Shown in pieces: positions 1 through 10,689 of a stretch of 64,000 nt of DNA. How positions within the stretch are numbered: the first letter of the stretch is position 1; each line of letters begins with the position of its first letter. Source of the DNA: Hymenopus coronatus. Taxonomy: Eukaryota > Arthropoda > Insecta > Mantodea > Hymenopodidae. The notes beneath the pieces were generated by a model. The model saw nothing but the letters and a program-made list of their open reading frames with translations. It made no database searches and had not been told where the DNA came from. Where the stretch lies: NCBI GenBank assembly GCA_030762935.1, contig CM060886.1, positions 37,123,509 to 37,187,508 on the forward strand, written 5' to 3'. The translations under genes and the position numbers were made by a program.

Positions 1-325
1 CATTTTCACAGAAAGGTCCGTGTGTGTGTCCGTGTGACCGTGTGTCCGTGTGACTGTGAACACGATAACTCAAAAACGAAAAGCCGGTAAAGCACCAAAC
101 TTGGTATTTAAGTTTAGTATCTTCCAGAGATGCGACACGAAGATTTTGAGAAAAATCCCCCCACCCCAAACAACCCTTTACATGGAACTTTTTTCGAAAA
201 TTTTGATTTTCTTAAAAATGGTTCTAACGATTTTGATTAAAATATCGTATATTAAAGATATTTAGCTGACAAATAATATGTATATCCTGAATTTTCTGGG
301 AATAGCTTCTGAAGACCTATTTATT
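1..325 (+). mobile_element. Pal-element copy 1 (cut by window start)
   Basis: The palindromic end lies outside the window. The copy starts at the microsatellite (CCGTGTG runs, 18-55), continues through the conserved blocks AACACGATAACTC, ACTTGGTATTTAAGTTTAG, a TTCCAGAGATGCGACACGAAG block and ACAAATAATATGTATATCC, and fades into unrelated sequence near 325, so its distal end is truncated. Confidence 0.85.
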
Positions 326-603
326 TTATTATAAAAACTACTTTAAAAACAGAAAAAAAAATGTATAAAGGTCTTTACTTCTCTTTATAAAGGGTCTTCC
401 TTCAACTCTATATTATGCGATTTTCCCTCAATTGGGATTTTATCAAAAACTGCATACAGTGGACCCAGTAACAAAATTTCTGAGCCTGAGGTGTCTACCT
501 CACATTAAGAAGTCTCGAGTTCGTATATTGGTCAGGGTGAGTTATTCGAATAATGTATTTCTGGAGATAGCGAGCTGAACACAGTTACTAAAAGTTTCTA
601 CAG
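326..603. other. Short unassigned spacer with SINE-like trace
   Basis: No gene seen. Around 510-545 the sequence TCGAGTTCGTATATTGGTC followed by AGGGTGAG resembles the B-box region of the SINE at 31572, so this may hold a decayed copy of it. Confidence 0.3.
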
Positions 604-1464
604 TTTTTATTTTCTCTATACGCACTATGTACATAGTGTATAGAGAAAGTATTGCACTCCACCCAAAAATTCGATACCGAGATTTCACCGGAAATATATG
701 TTTTAGGGTCCCCAATATCCAAAAAAAAAGCATTTTCACAAAAAGTGTGTCTGTGTGTCTGTGAACATGATAATTGAAAAACGAAAAGTCAGTAAAGTAC
801 CAAACTTGGTATTTAAGCTTAGTATCTTCCAGGGGTGCGACACGAAGATTTTGAGAAAAATCCCCCACCCCCAACTTCCCTTTATATGGAACTTTTTTCG
901 AAAATATTGATTTTCTCAAAACTGGCCCTAACGATTTTGATTAAAATTTCCTATATTAAAGATATTTACCTGACAAATAAAATGTATATCTTGAATTTTA
1001 TTGGAGTAGCATCTGAAGAGTAGTTTATTCTGGATGAATTTTACTGAATTTTGAATAACTGATAAACCGTAAGAGATGGACAAAAACTTACTGCACAAAA
1101 AATTAGAGCACATTAAAACACACAATTTATGTTATATACATTTTTTCGTGGAGTTCGTCGTTTTTTAGACGTTCCATATTTTTGGTTTCTGCTATGAAAA
1201 ACGTATACTTTTATCATACAGGAACTTGTCAACTCCTATCCATATAAACAAAGGAACTTCATTGACATAGCAACCAGCTTTTGACTATCACTTTAACCTA
1301 TGGTTGTCCCTTATTTCGCTTTTACTTACAAGGAAGCAAGTAATAAGACCATTTCTGCTAATTTTTTCTGATTAGCATAAGGTAAATAGAAGTATAAGCT
1401 TTTTAAGAATAATTTGTTGCAGGGATATAGAGAAAGTCATGTGAATGGTACACATCAGATTTTT
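604..1464 (+). mobile_element. Pal-element copy 2, full length
   Basis: Both ends are present: palindrome CTATACGCACTATGTACATA at 616-650 and the distal end GAGAAAGTCATGTGAATGG with ACACATCAGATTTTT at 1430-1464. About 860 bp. This is one of the copies that define the full family length. The internal microsatellite is short (TGTGTCTGTGTGTCTGTG). It carries the 'AACATGATAA..CGAAAAGTCAG' version of the core (subfamily A). Confidence 0.88.
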
Positions 1465-2224
1465 GAAAATGTTGTTCAATCCCATTTTTCAAGTTTTTAG
1501 TAACTAGTTGAGTGTGTTAATGAGTTCTTAAATATTAGTAAGGCTGACTTGTATGTTGGTGTTGGTAGTGTGGTCAAAGACGTGTCACCTATGTACTTTT
1601 CATGCTGGTGCCTCACTGTGTTGATTGGTTGTGGAGTTGTTGGCCGCTGTGTGTTCGTTTCTTGTAGTGGTTTTCTGTTCTGTATATGTCCTCTGCTGTG
1701 GCTGTCATAGATGTGCGTCTTTTATGGTAGCTGTGTTGAGTTTGCGTACTTCGTCGAGAGTAGTATAGGCAACAGATCCGGTCGGAGTGGAGGCGTCTGC
1801 TTGTATCGTGCTATGTTGAAGTCGGTTCGATGGAGACACTTATTAAGCCATATAGAACTAAAAAACATTACATTCCATGGTGCGTCAGGCTGGATGACGC
1901 GTTTCACGCCATGCTTACTCACGCTAACCTTGGGCGCATCAAAGACACATCATGGCTAGGAAACTTCCTGGATGTAGGCGTAAGGATTTAATATATAAAT
2001 CCCCATAAAATAAAAGTAGAGGGGTAGTGATTCTTGTTGAACATCGTGACGCTGACGCTATGCCTGTAGGAGCCACGCCTTCGAGGTAACGAACCCGGGA
2101 CGTTAGGCTACGGTCATCAGGCTTCAATGGGTCATCTAACTCTTAATGTAAGTCTATATTAGTCATATCCCCTTTTGTAAGTAGTAGCTTTGCTTGCCTG
2201 GAGGTCCAATTGTTATATAGAATA
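1465..2224. other. Unassigned stretch with tRNA-like debris
   Basis: No recognisable gene. At 2085-2100 the minus strand reads GTCCCGGGTTCGTTACC, a B-box-like sequence, so a tRNA-derived SINE remnant on the minus strand probably lies around 1940-2140. The small frames here (up to about 82 codons) have no recognisable domain. Confidence 0.35.
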
Positions 2225-2435
2225 TTAAATGTTAAAGTTGTTGTTTTTAAGAGATTGTTTGTAATCATTTCGAGTCGCTTGTACCTCAGTCCTTTGCTCA
2301 GTCCTAGACTCCCCAAAACCTATGACGTCACACCGGCAGTGTGGTGTAGAGAACCGTTGATCTGAGATACGGCTGTACTTGCAGCATGTGGTGTCCATTG
2401 TGTGCGGCTCTCTTACAGACCATAACGTCATTCCA
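2225..2435. other. Unassigned flank of SINE
   Basis: Shows a TGACGTCA motif at about 2324 and no coding sequence that I recognise. It may be part of a longer degenerate repeat that continues into the tRNA-like unit starting near 2436. Confidence 0.25.
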
Positions 2436-2731
2436 GTTGCCAAGGCGCCGATCCCGGTGGACGCGCTCGCTAAAGTGTCTCGCTTTGGCGCTTTCTGGTG
2501 CACAGGATCATGGGTTCGAGTCTCGCCTTGAGCATGGGTGTTTCTGTGTTTGTAAATGTGTCTATGTTTGTGTGTGTATATGTAACAGGAAAACGTCAAG
2601 ACTGATAAGGTCTACTAAGGAAATATAGGAAACTGGAAAAAATGGAGAAAAAAGGAATACAGCGCCTGAATCCTGACAAGCCTCTGTAACTGTATTTTAT
2701 ATAATAAAAATAATAATAATAATAATAATAA
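2436..2731 (+). repeat. tRNA-related SINE (type g) with (TAA)n tail
   Basis: A B-box-like GGGTTCGAGTCTCGCC at 2512-2528 is followed by a body ending in a (TAA)n tail at 2701-2731. The head plus simple-repeat tail is the usual SINE layout. The A box is not clear and no target duplication was found. Confidence 0.45.
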
Positions 2732-2857
2732 AGGCGGTGTGCTCCTTTCTATATTGAAGGACGCGTCGAATGAGCGGCGAAACTAATTAAGGGTGATTTA
2801 GGTAGCGCAAGCCACCATGGCTGCTTAGGGTTATTCCCTCTTCAGCCTTGTGATTAC

Positions 2858-3654
2858 ATTTTTACTTTCTCTACACGTACTATGTACATAGTGTATAGAG
2901 AAGGTATATGTTTTAGGGTTCCCTGTATCCAAATAAAGCATTTTCACAAAAAGGTCCGTGAGTGTGTGAGTTTGTGTGTGCGTGTGTCCGTGTGTCTATG
3001 AACACGATAACACAAAAACGAAAAGTCGTTAAAATACCAAACTTGGTATTTAAGTTTAGTATCTTCCAGGGATGCGACACGAAGATTTTGAGAAAAAACT
3101 CCCCACCCCAATCTACACGTTATATGGAACTTTTTTCGAAAATTTTGATTTTCTCAAAAATGACTCTAACAATTTTGATTAAAATATCGTATATAACGAT
3201 ATTTACCTGGCAAATAAAATATATATCCTGAATTTTCTGGGAATAGCCCCTGAAGACTACTTTATTCTTGATCAATTTTACGAAATTTGCATAACTGCTA
3301 AACCGTAAGAGATGGACAAAAAGTTACTACACAAAAAATGTAGATTACGTTAAAACGCACAATTTATGATATATACAATTTTTTCGTGGATTTGATCATT
3401 TTTGAGAAATTCCTTATTTTTTGGTTTCAGCTTTAAAAAACACTTTTCTCTTACAGGAATTTGTCAACTCCTGTCCATACAAACAAAGAACTTCAGTCAC
3501 GTAGTAACCGGCTTTTGACTATCACTTTAACCTATGGTACTCCCTTATTTCGCTTCTACTTACAAGGAAGCAAGTAAATAGAAGCATAAGCTTCTTAACA
3601 CAATTTGTTACAGAGATGCAGAGAAAATCATGTGAATGGAAACATCAGATTTTT
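2858..3654 (+). mobile_element. Pal-element copy 3
   Basis: The palindrome at 2862-2905 (CTCTACACGTACTATGTACA then TAGTGTATAGAG) leads directly into GGTATATGTTTTAGGG. The CACCCAAAAATTCGATACCG block is deleted. The distal end at 3612-3654 is GAGAAAATCATGTGAATGG then AACATCAGATTTTT. Confidence 0.87.
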
Positions 3655-3738
3655 ATTGCTTGTTTAGGGTTTTGAGACTCCCAAAGGCACCACACGACGC
3701 CTGAGTAGGGGATGAAATGAGAATGGTTATAAGGAGTT

Positions 3739-3778
3739 TTTTTTTGTTTGTTGTTTTTTTTTTTTTTTTTTTTTTTTG
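3739..3778. repeat. Poly-T tract
   Basis: Nearly pure T run of about 25-30 nt after TTGTTTG; a second T9 tract lies at 3841. Possibly an A-tail of a retroposon read on the minus strand. Confidence 0.7.
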
Positions 3779-3916
3779 GAAGGAAAGGATTTTTAAGTGG
3801 TGTTGATTTAGGAAGACTGGCGTGACCACCGTGTTTGACCTTTTTTTTTTCCTTTTCTCTTTCTTCTTCCTTTTCTACTGTCTTTACGGTGAAATACACT
3901 TGATTTTTTCTTATAG

Positions 3917-4393
3917 TTAGGCTTCTTCTGTGAATTTTAGAATAGGTGGATTAATGTTTTTTGTTTTGAATTGGTGCTGATAGTCATGCTTGTTGTCTGT
4001 TTGGAGGTGCTGTATTACAACTGCTTTGTCGTCATGTTTCTTCTTGTCAAGCCACTCTTTTAGACATGAGAGTTCGGCATTGTTTCTTCTTGAAGCAGGT
4101 GTTGCCGGTCTGCCTTTGTCAGTAGTTTTCATGTGGGTATATACTCTAATGACCTTCACTAAAGCAGGCCAATAAGATTGATTCTGCTCTAGGAAAAACC
4201 GTGGTGACAGCTGTGGATGCGCGTCAACCCCGACTGCACTAAAATGCCCGTAAGCAATCGCTGGTGTCGATATAGTAGTTCTCTCGGCGTGTTGTTTTGT
4301 TTGATTCAGCGGAAATTGTTGTTTGGTTAAGTGACTGCCGGTGACGCTAGCGTAACTGGCGGCTTTGATGTTGAAGATCTTAATGCTGGTGTT
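3917..4393 (-). CDS. Unrecognised 158-codon open frame (possible exon or element-derived ORF)
   Basis: Stop-to-stop minus-strand frame of 158 residues, bounded upstream by TAA at 4394-4396 and ending in a stop at 3917-3919. The first Met is residue 79 (codon at 4157-4159), so if it is real the start lies elsewhere, for example beyond a splice site. The translation is hydrophilic and protein-like in its later half, with a run of Lys/Asp (EWLDKKKHDD) near residues 112-121 and no transmembrane segment. I recognise no family. It could be a transposon-derived fragment or chance. It lies between a Pal-element and two SINE copies, with no visible promoter. Confidence 0.25.
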   Translation of the reverse strand, partial: NTSIKIFNIKAASYASVTGSHLTKQQFPLNQTKQHAERTTISTPAIAYGHFSAVGVDAHPQLSPRFFLEQNQSYWPALVKVIRVYTHMKTTDKGRPATPASRRNNAELSCLKEWLDKKKHDDKAVVIQHLQTDNKHDYQHQFKTKNINPPILKFTEEA

Positions 4394-4512
4394 TTAGGCG
4401 AATGTTCGTTGATTCCTATCTGGAGGAGTTATTTTTATACGCATTATCAAAATCATATTGGCCACACAATCAAGTTAATGAAACAACACAGGGAATAACT
4501 CTGTGGAAATAT
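4394..4512. other. Unassigned spacer
   Basis: Nothing recognised between the open frame and the SINE A-tract. Confidence 0.3.
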
Positions 4513-4660
4513 TGATCATAATTTTATTTTCGCGTACGAAAAAAAAAAAAAAACACTGGATAGGTATGGTCAGACTGAAAAATTTAAAGACCGGGATTTG
4601 AACCATGGATCTCCCGATATGTAGTCGGTTGCTCTACCACTGAGCTACAATGGCATAGCA
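4513..4660 (-). repeat. tRNA-derived SINE (type d), with A and B boxes
   Basis: Read on the minus strand, the head at about 4655-4590 has TAGCTCAGTGGTAGAGC (A box) and GGTTCAAATCCCGG (B box), then a body AATTTTTCAGTCTGACC and a poly-A at 4540-4553. The acceptor stem does not pair cleanly and the unit continues into a SINE body, so this is not scored as a tRNA gene. Confidence 0.65.
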
Positions 4661-4849
4661 TTGAATTTCTCAACTGCCTCGCATATTGCATGGTAAATCA
4701 CAAGGCTATCTCAAATTATTTTGAGATGACAACCCCAATGGCGGCTTACAATGTTGTAAGTACTTCAAGTCCCAGGATTCATAGTATAGCCAACTATTAT
4801 GGACAATTGTGATAATTTAAATTATTTTCTCACAGAAACCGTGTGTAAG

Positions 4850-4945
4850 ACAGAGTTGGATAGGTAGGGTAAGACTGAAAAATTCAATGGCATAGCCGGG
4901 ATTTGAACCACGGATCTACCGGTCTCTAGCTTTATCAAAGCAAAG
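4850..4945 (-). repeat. SINE type d, second partial copy
   Basis: Repeats the tail GACTGAAAAATTCAATGGC and the B box of the neighbour (minus GGTTCAAATCCCGG, at 4894-4910). The A-box half is degraded. Confidence 0.5.
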
Positions 4946-5175
4946 CATTGAAGGAATGCATTGAACAATGTGTTAGGTAGCTATTGTTACAGCACTAGGC
5001 TCACGTGGGGCAATAATGAGACTTTGATCATTGCATAGCAGTACTTATATAATTTTCCTTTAGCAGTTTTTTAATTCTACCCGTTTTAACATAATTCACA
5101 TTTAAAAGATAGAAAATCAGAATAATGACATCCATAATATATTTCAGCACTCGTTATAATCTTAATAAATAAAAT

Positions 5176-5200
5176 AATATATATATATATATATATATAA
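5176..5200. repeat. (TA)n microsatellite
   Basis: Uninterrupted AT dinucleotide run of about 20 nt. Confidence 0.9.
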
Positions 5201-5219
5201 ATGTCAGTGAACGTATTTA

Positions 5220-5315
5220 TATATATGTATGTGTGTATTTGTGTATGTATGTATGTATGTAGGTATGTATGCATGTATGTATGCATGTATGTATGTAGGT
5301 ATGTATGTATGTATG
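5220..5315. repeat. (GTAT)n / (ATGT)n microsatellite
   Basis: About 95 nt of TATG tetranucleotides with GTAGG and GCATG interruptions. Confidence 0.9.
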
Positions 5316-6127
5316 CTTCGTACCGATTTCGACCAAACTTTCGATAAACTTTGACACAAGACAAAAATTACTGTCTAACTTATAATTCGAAATTCTGTCC
5401 CATTTCACTTCAAGTAATGCCTACAAAAGCACGCAAAGCCATCTATATCTTTCTGAATTACTGTCATAAAAGTTTGAATATTGCCAAAATAAGAATAATA
5501 AATTCCCTATTTATATGTTCATGTCCCTACAAAGCGAGTTCACATATGTGATAATTTACTATCTGCCATTAATCATGGAGTAATAAAGCAGATAATTACA
5601 AACGTCCATTATGCTTGCACTAATTCACTAATCGCATGGCTGAAAAATCAAAGAAAAAATTGCAACGCATCAAATTATACTGTATTATCAGAAACAACAT
5701 CAAAGGAAACAAAATACTTCTTGTTCATTATCATTTTATCTTCATATGATTATGTATACTAATACAAAAGGTTTCATTATAATCATATTGATTATAAAAG
5801 TTATATGACACTCAAACTTAAATAGCATAGAATAATAAATAAGTCGATGTCAACATCCACACATTCTGTGATTATACTCCGATGTTTGGACATTCACTTA
5901 CCATCATTTTGTAGTTTCTCAAGGTTTGTAACCAGTGCATTTCTTTCTTCGTGTGACGTTTGTGATGTTTTATAACCTCAAAAAACAAATTTGATGATAT
6001 GAAATAGGTGGGCATGGATAACAGCAATAGCATCAAACCAAACGATATACATCTTCTTCTACCTCATCCCGTTCTCTTTTATACAGGTGTTTCAAAAATA
6101 CGGGGCATAATTTCAGGTATGTATTTC

Positions 6128-6288
6128 CCACATGAAGACAATAACATAGTTCAATATAACATGTGTCCGGAAATGCTTCATTTCCGAGTTATGGCCTTTA
6201 CAACATTGAAAGTCCCACCTGTAGACAAAAATAGTTCAAGTCCGGAAATGCTTCATTTCCGAGTTATGGCCTTCACAACATTGGAATT
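6128..6288. repeat. Tandem duplication inside the left TIR
   Basis: Two adjacent copies of a subterminal segment: 6128-6213 (begins CCCACATGAAGACA) and 6214-6288 (begins CCCACCTGTAGACA). Both contain TCCGGAAATGCTTCATTTCC (starting at 6166 and 6241). The right TIR has one copy only. Confidence 0.8.
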
Positions 6289-6409
6289 CACTGGAATGTT
6301 TTTCTTTCCGCAGGTCTTTGCCGTCAAAGGAGACATTAGGAGGGCGCTCTGATAGTTCATTCTGAGGAAGGTTACATTCAGTGTTCTTTAGGCGTTAAGA
6401 CTGTGCGAC

Positions 6410-7477
6410 ATGTATTCAAATCAAGAGCTGGCAGAGATACACTTCATGTACGGTAAGGCGGACGGCAATGCTGCGCTGGCTCGTCGTTTGTACCAGGAGA
6501 GGTACCCACAGCGACAATGTTCAAATCGGAAGACATTTGTACGTCTCCATTCCCGTCTGTGCGAGTATGGAACATTCACCTCTCCTGGTTTGGGAAGGGG
6601 ACGACCAAGATCTACAACTCCAGAAGTGCAGGAGGAGATTCTGGAGGCTGTGGACAGGACTCCTTCTATCAGCACACGACGGTTAGCGTTGTAAGTCAAT
6701 GTTCCTCATACGACTGTCTGGAGACTGTTGAACGAGTATCAATTGTATCCTTATCATTTGCAACGTGTACAGGCCCTGTCACCAACAGATTACCCTGCAC
6801 GAGTTAGGTTCTGTCAGTGGTTCTTGCAGCAGTGTGGTGTAAATCCGAACTTTTCTGCCGTCGTATTATTTACAGATGAAGCACAGTTCACAAAAGATGG
6901 CATAACAAATCTCCACAATCAGCATGTATGGTCGCATGAAAACCCACGTGCAACTGTTGTATCTCATCACCAGGTGCGGTTCTCCCTCAACATGTGGGCC
7001 GGTATCATTGGTGATCGATTAGTTGGACCCCATGTACTTGTAAATAGACTTACGGGGCAGGCGTACACAAACTTTCTGGAAAACACCATACCTGACGTTT
7101 TCGAAGACACTCCACTGATCAATCATCAACACTTTCACTTCTTGCATGATGGCGCTGTCGCACACTTCAGTCTTACGGCTCGCCGGTACTTGGATCGAAG
7201 GTTTCCTGATCGATGGATAGGTAGAGGTGGCCCAATTGCTTGGCCTCCACGCTCACCTGATCTGAACCCTCTCGGTTTCTACTTGTGGGGCCATTTAAAA
7301 TCATTGGTTTATTCGTCTCCGGTGCCGGATTTGGCATCCCTTCGGAATCGAATTGCGGCAAGTTGTGAGAATATACGCAATACTCCTGGAGTTTGGGATC
7401 GTGTTCGCAGGTCAATGAGACATCGATGTGAGGTCTGTATTCAAGCAGGAGGTGGACATTTTGAACATCTTCTGTAA
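6410..7477 (+). pseudogene. Mariner-type transposase, interrupted by one in-frame stop and lacking third catalytic Asp
   Basis: The transposase would bind the TIRs and cut and paste the element. The frame has 355 codons plus stop. Residues 1-55 (MYSNQELAEIHFMYG...) are a DUF4817-type helix-turn-helix, followed by a second HTH region at about 60-115. Residue 95 is TAA (6692-6694), and the same frame continues on both sides, so this is a single substitution; a CAA (Gln) to TAA change would suffice. The DDE/D core has Asp156 (LFTDEAQF), Asp247 (FLHDGAVAHF) and then SPDLNPLGFYLWG, where the position normally holding the third Asp is Gly289 (GGT at 7274-7276). The 247-289 spacing is 41 residues, the DD41D arrangement known from rosa-like mariners. 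The usual DGAPAH proline is also Val here. Length is near the family norm of about 340-360. With the stop and the lost Asp this copy should be catalytically dead. Confidence 0.85.
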
Positions 7478-7645
7478 TGACAACAACCTGCGGAAAGAAA
7501 AACATTCCAGTGAATTTCAATGTTGTGAAGGCCATAACTCGGAAATGAAGCATTTCCAGACACATGTTATAATGAACTAATTTGATTGTCTACATGTGGG
7601 AAATACATACCTGAAATTATGCCCCGTATTTTTTAAACATCTGTA

Positions 7646-8155
7646 TATTCATTTTGTTGTTCTTTTTTCTTTCCTTCGTTTTCTTAGTAGTGCGTAGATT
7701 ATTGAGGATAATCAAGGATATATTGCCGTTATTTAAATTAGCATTTCTTCTTCTCAACTGCGATTTTCTCTGTAAATAGCGACGAGTCACCCCCAAATGT
7801 GACAACGCGAAGCATATGTAATATTCGTTGTTGTTCAACCGTACTTTTGCATCTTGTTTTCTCAGTTACTTTTCTTTTCTTGTAGCGTCCTGAGTTTCAA
7901 TTAACTATTTTTTGAGGGTGGTGTTTAATAATTTCTAGATAGTCCAGAGAAACGCGCGGCTATTGGACAAGGCTAAAGGTGGTAGCATAAATCGCCAAAC
8001 CCCTAGCAAGGCGGATATTTCAGTTAGTATGTAATAAAATATTTTAAACAATAATTTAACGAATTCACAAATACAAAATATGTGCCATTAATCATTTATT
8101 CTACTCCTGACAATTCTTATGCAAATAAAGTATCAATATAATGTGCTATGTTTTC
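7646..8155. other. Unassigned spacer
   Basis: No gene or repeat family recognised; T-rich around 7655-7690. Confidence 0.4.
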
Positions 8156-8568
8156 AAAAAAATCTTATGTGGTCCATTCACATGACTTTCTCTACATCTC
8201 TGCAACTAATTATTGAGAAGGTTTGAGAAAATCAATTTTTGAAAACAAGTTCCATGTAAAGGGTAGTTGGGGGTAGGGGGATTTTCTTGAAAATCTTAGT
8301 GTCGCATCCTTGCAAGATACCAAACCTAAATACCTACCAAGTTTGGTATTTAAAGGTCTTTTCGTTTTTGAGCTATGCTGTCCACAGACACACACACATA
8401 CACACACACACACGCACACATGGACCTTCCAGAAATGTATTTTCTTTTTTGGTTTCAGGGGGACCCAAAACATGTATTTCCGGTGAAATCTCGGTATCGA
8501 ATTTTTGGGTGCATTACAATACCTTGTCTATACACTATGCACATAGTACGTGTAGAGAAAGTAAAAAT
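8156..8568 (-). mobile_element. Pal-element copy 4, internally deleted
   Basis: The distal end ATCTTATGTGGTCCATTCAC at 8160 and CTTTCTCTACATCTCTGC pass after TTATTGAGAAGG straight into the GAAAATCAATTTTTGAAAAC block, so roughly 450 nt of the interior is missing. The CA microsatellite is at 8388-8418 and the palindrome at 8527-8568. Subfamily B (GCTATGCTGTCCACAGACAC). Confidence 0.87.
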
Positions 8569-9718
8569 GGTCAATTTTTTTAACGGTTTAATGATTAAAA
8601 GTAATCACTTCTCCAAGGATGTTACTGAACTTGGTTATAACAACATGGAGCTTAATCTTGCAGCGAGTCGTGCCATGCTTTGACACCTCTTTAAAATAGT
8701 GTTTGTTTCACACTACACACAGATTGGGAAATGTTATATAAACACTCAAACTATAGAAACATTGTGTTGTGTTGCAGAAACTGCTGCTGAGAAGCCACAG
8801 ACCAGGAGTGAAGCTACGGGTTTCTTAAACAGACCAGAAGCACCTTAAATTACTATTTTCGTGAAGGTTGTGGAGCAGTTTCAAAAGGCTTGAAGCTGCA
8901 TTGAAGAAGTTACAGACGCTTATATAGATGTAACTTTATCGGTTGAATTTATATTATCATAAAACTGGCTTTTATGATAATATAAATTTGATTCCCTCTC
9001 TGACCCATGGGTTTTCGAGGGTTTTTCCTGGTGTGTATGTTCATTTCATCAACATTTTATCCAACCGGTCTCTTTCAGGGTTGTAGGAAGTGTCGTTGAA
9101 GACTGAGGTGGTGGCGTACTTCCGTGGTGGCGAATGCGCTCCGGAAATACAGCTCTCGGCGGCGGAATGGCGTTAGAAGTCGTGTTTAGACTCAGCGAGT
9201 TCAATCGAACTTGGGTCGCGGACTCCTGTCGCTACTCGCGTCAAGATGAAGAACTGTGTGGAATATTTTAGAGGCATCTCCCGGTGGCTCTACCCTGCTG
9301 TCCGGTTTCGGCCGCCCGTTGATATTACTCTGACGTGCAATAACCCAAAAGCTGCAGTGTGGAATCCCCCCAGAAATCTCACACACATACACAGACGTCT
9401 ATCCAACTCTATCAGCAAAACAGCAAGCACTTTTGTTTCCGAACGGGTTTGAAAGATATCAGATAGAATTGCCTGGAAGCCGGATTCTGGCCGCATGTTT
9501 CGCGGAACTATGGAAGGCTACTTCTGTACTAGAACATGAGCATAAATGTAATTGCTGCTAAATTAAAATGCAGCTAAATGTTTAAACATACACGCATTAA
9601 CATTTCTAGAGTTGGCACAACATTCCTATGTTACTTCCAACAATAATAAATTTGAGGAATAATGGTAAGCATGCTTACTAATCTGGGTGTCAGACTACTT
9701 TACTTTATCACTTACACT
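8569..9718. other. Unassigned stretch with an AT hairpin
   Basis: No gene recognised. Contains the perfect hairpin at 8946-8988 (separate entry). 8990-9500 is more GC-rich, with GGGTTTTCGAGGGTTTTTCC; it reads like a decayed transposon or retroposon, but I cannot assign it. Confidence 0.4.
8946..8988. repeat. Perfect AT-rich inverted repeat (hairpin)
   Basis: AATTTATATTATCATAAAA (8946-8964), loop CTGGC (8965-8969), then the exact complement TTTTATGATAATATAAATT (8970-8988): a 19-bp stem without mismatch. Confidence 0.85.
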
Positions 9719-10557
9719 TTTTTCTTTCTCTACATTTACTATGTACATAGTATATAGAGAAGGTATTGCACTATACCCAAAAATTCGATACCGAGATATC
9801 ACCGGAAATATGTTTTAGGGTCCCCTATATCCAAAAGAAGCATTTTCACAAAAAGGTCCGTGTGTCTATGAACACGATAACTCAAAAACGAAAAGTCGGT
9901 AAAATACCAAACTTGGTATTTAAGTTTAGTATCTTCCAGGGATGCGACAGGAAGATTTTGAGAAAAATCTCCACACCCCAAACTACCCTTTACATGCAAC
10001 TTTTTTCGAAAATTTTGATTTTCTCAAAAATGGCTCTAACGATTTTGATTAAAATATCGTATATGAAGGACATTTACCTGAAAAATAAAATGTATATCTT
10101 GAATTTTCTGGGAATAGCCTCTGAAGAGTAGGTTATTCTGGATGAATTTTACGGAATTTTGAATAACTGCTAAACCGTAAGAGATGGACAAAAACTGACT
10201 ACACAAAAAATGTAGAGCACGTTGAAACATACGATTTATATTATATACATTTTTTTCGTGGAGTTCGTCGTTTTTGAGACATTCCTTTTTTTTGTTTCTG
10301 CTATGGAAAACTTATACTTTTCTCATACAGGAATTTGTCAACTGCTGTCCATACAAAGGAACTTCAGTGACATAGCAACAAGTTTTTGACTATAACTTTA
10401 ACCTATGCTACTCCTTTACTTACAAGGAAGCAAGTAATAAGACTATTTCTGCTAATTTTTTCTGATTAGCATGAACTAAATAGAAGTATAAGCTTTTTAA
10501 GAATAATTTGTTGCAGAGATGTGGAGAAAGTCATGTGAATGGAACAATCAGATTTTT
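9719..10557 (+). mobile_element. Pal-element copy 5, full length
   Basis: The palindrome CTACATTTACTATGTACATA at 9730-9765 is followed by CCCAAAAATTCGATACCG, a very short microsatellite (GGTCCGTGTGTCTATG) and the subfamily A core. The distal end GAGAAAGTCATGTGAATGG then AACAATCAGATTTTT ends at 10557. Confidence 0.88.
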
Positions 10558-10689
10558 AGTATTTATATTGAGACAATTTAATGTGGAAATTAAAGCAACT
10601 AGTACATTTAGGTTTCAAAATTTCAAAGAACAACTTTAAAATCTTGAATCGCTTGCCGACGATTTTATTTTTATGGAAAGTAGCGAGTC

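Larger units (their letters stand above)
4946..6083. other. Unassigned AT-rich stretch with simple repeats
   Basis: No gene seen. Contains (TA)n at about 5178-5198 and a (GTAT)n array at 5223-5315. The frames reading HTYIHTYIHT on the minus strand come from that array. Confidence 0.5.
6084..7643 (+). mobile_element. Tc1/mariner-superfamily element with long TIRs (DD41D type)
   Basis: A complete element of 1,560 bp, flanked by TA at 6082-6083 and 7644-7645. The outer ends are CAGGTGTTTCAAAAATACGG on the left and the inverse of CAGATGTTTAAAAAATACGG on the right. The inverted similarity runs from 6084 to about 6315 and from 7643 to about 7486 (about 158 nt of TIR), ending at CTTTCCGCAGGT in both arms. 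The left arm contains a tandem duplication of about 75-86 nt (see separate entry). The interior holds one transposase frame (6410-7477). TIRs this long are unusual for classical mariner but occur in related Tc1/mariner groups. The flanking TA is shared with the superfamily. Confidence 0.85.

Noticed and set aside
4590..4655. Genuine tRNA gene on the minus strand
   Set aside because: A and B boxes are good, but the acceptor stem does not pair and the sequence continues into a SINE body shared with 4850 and 36366.
5086..5408. Frames rich in HTYIHTYI
   Set aside because: They are translations of the (GTAT)n microsatellite.
6008..6352. 114-codon frame upstream of the transposase
   Set aside because: It is translated TIR sequence; its internal repeat (SSPEMLHFRVMAFTTL) is the duplicated subterminal block.
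7173..7565. 130-codon minus-strand frame across the end of the transposase
   Set aside because: It is the antisense shadow of the transposase and right TIR.
9766..10131. Recurring 60-130-codon frames in Pal-elements (e.g. KIPNLVFKFSIFQGCDTKIL)
   Set aside because: They recur because the repeat recurs. The antisense strand of the same block is equally open, copies carry different stops and frameshifts, and no domain is recognisable.
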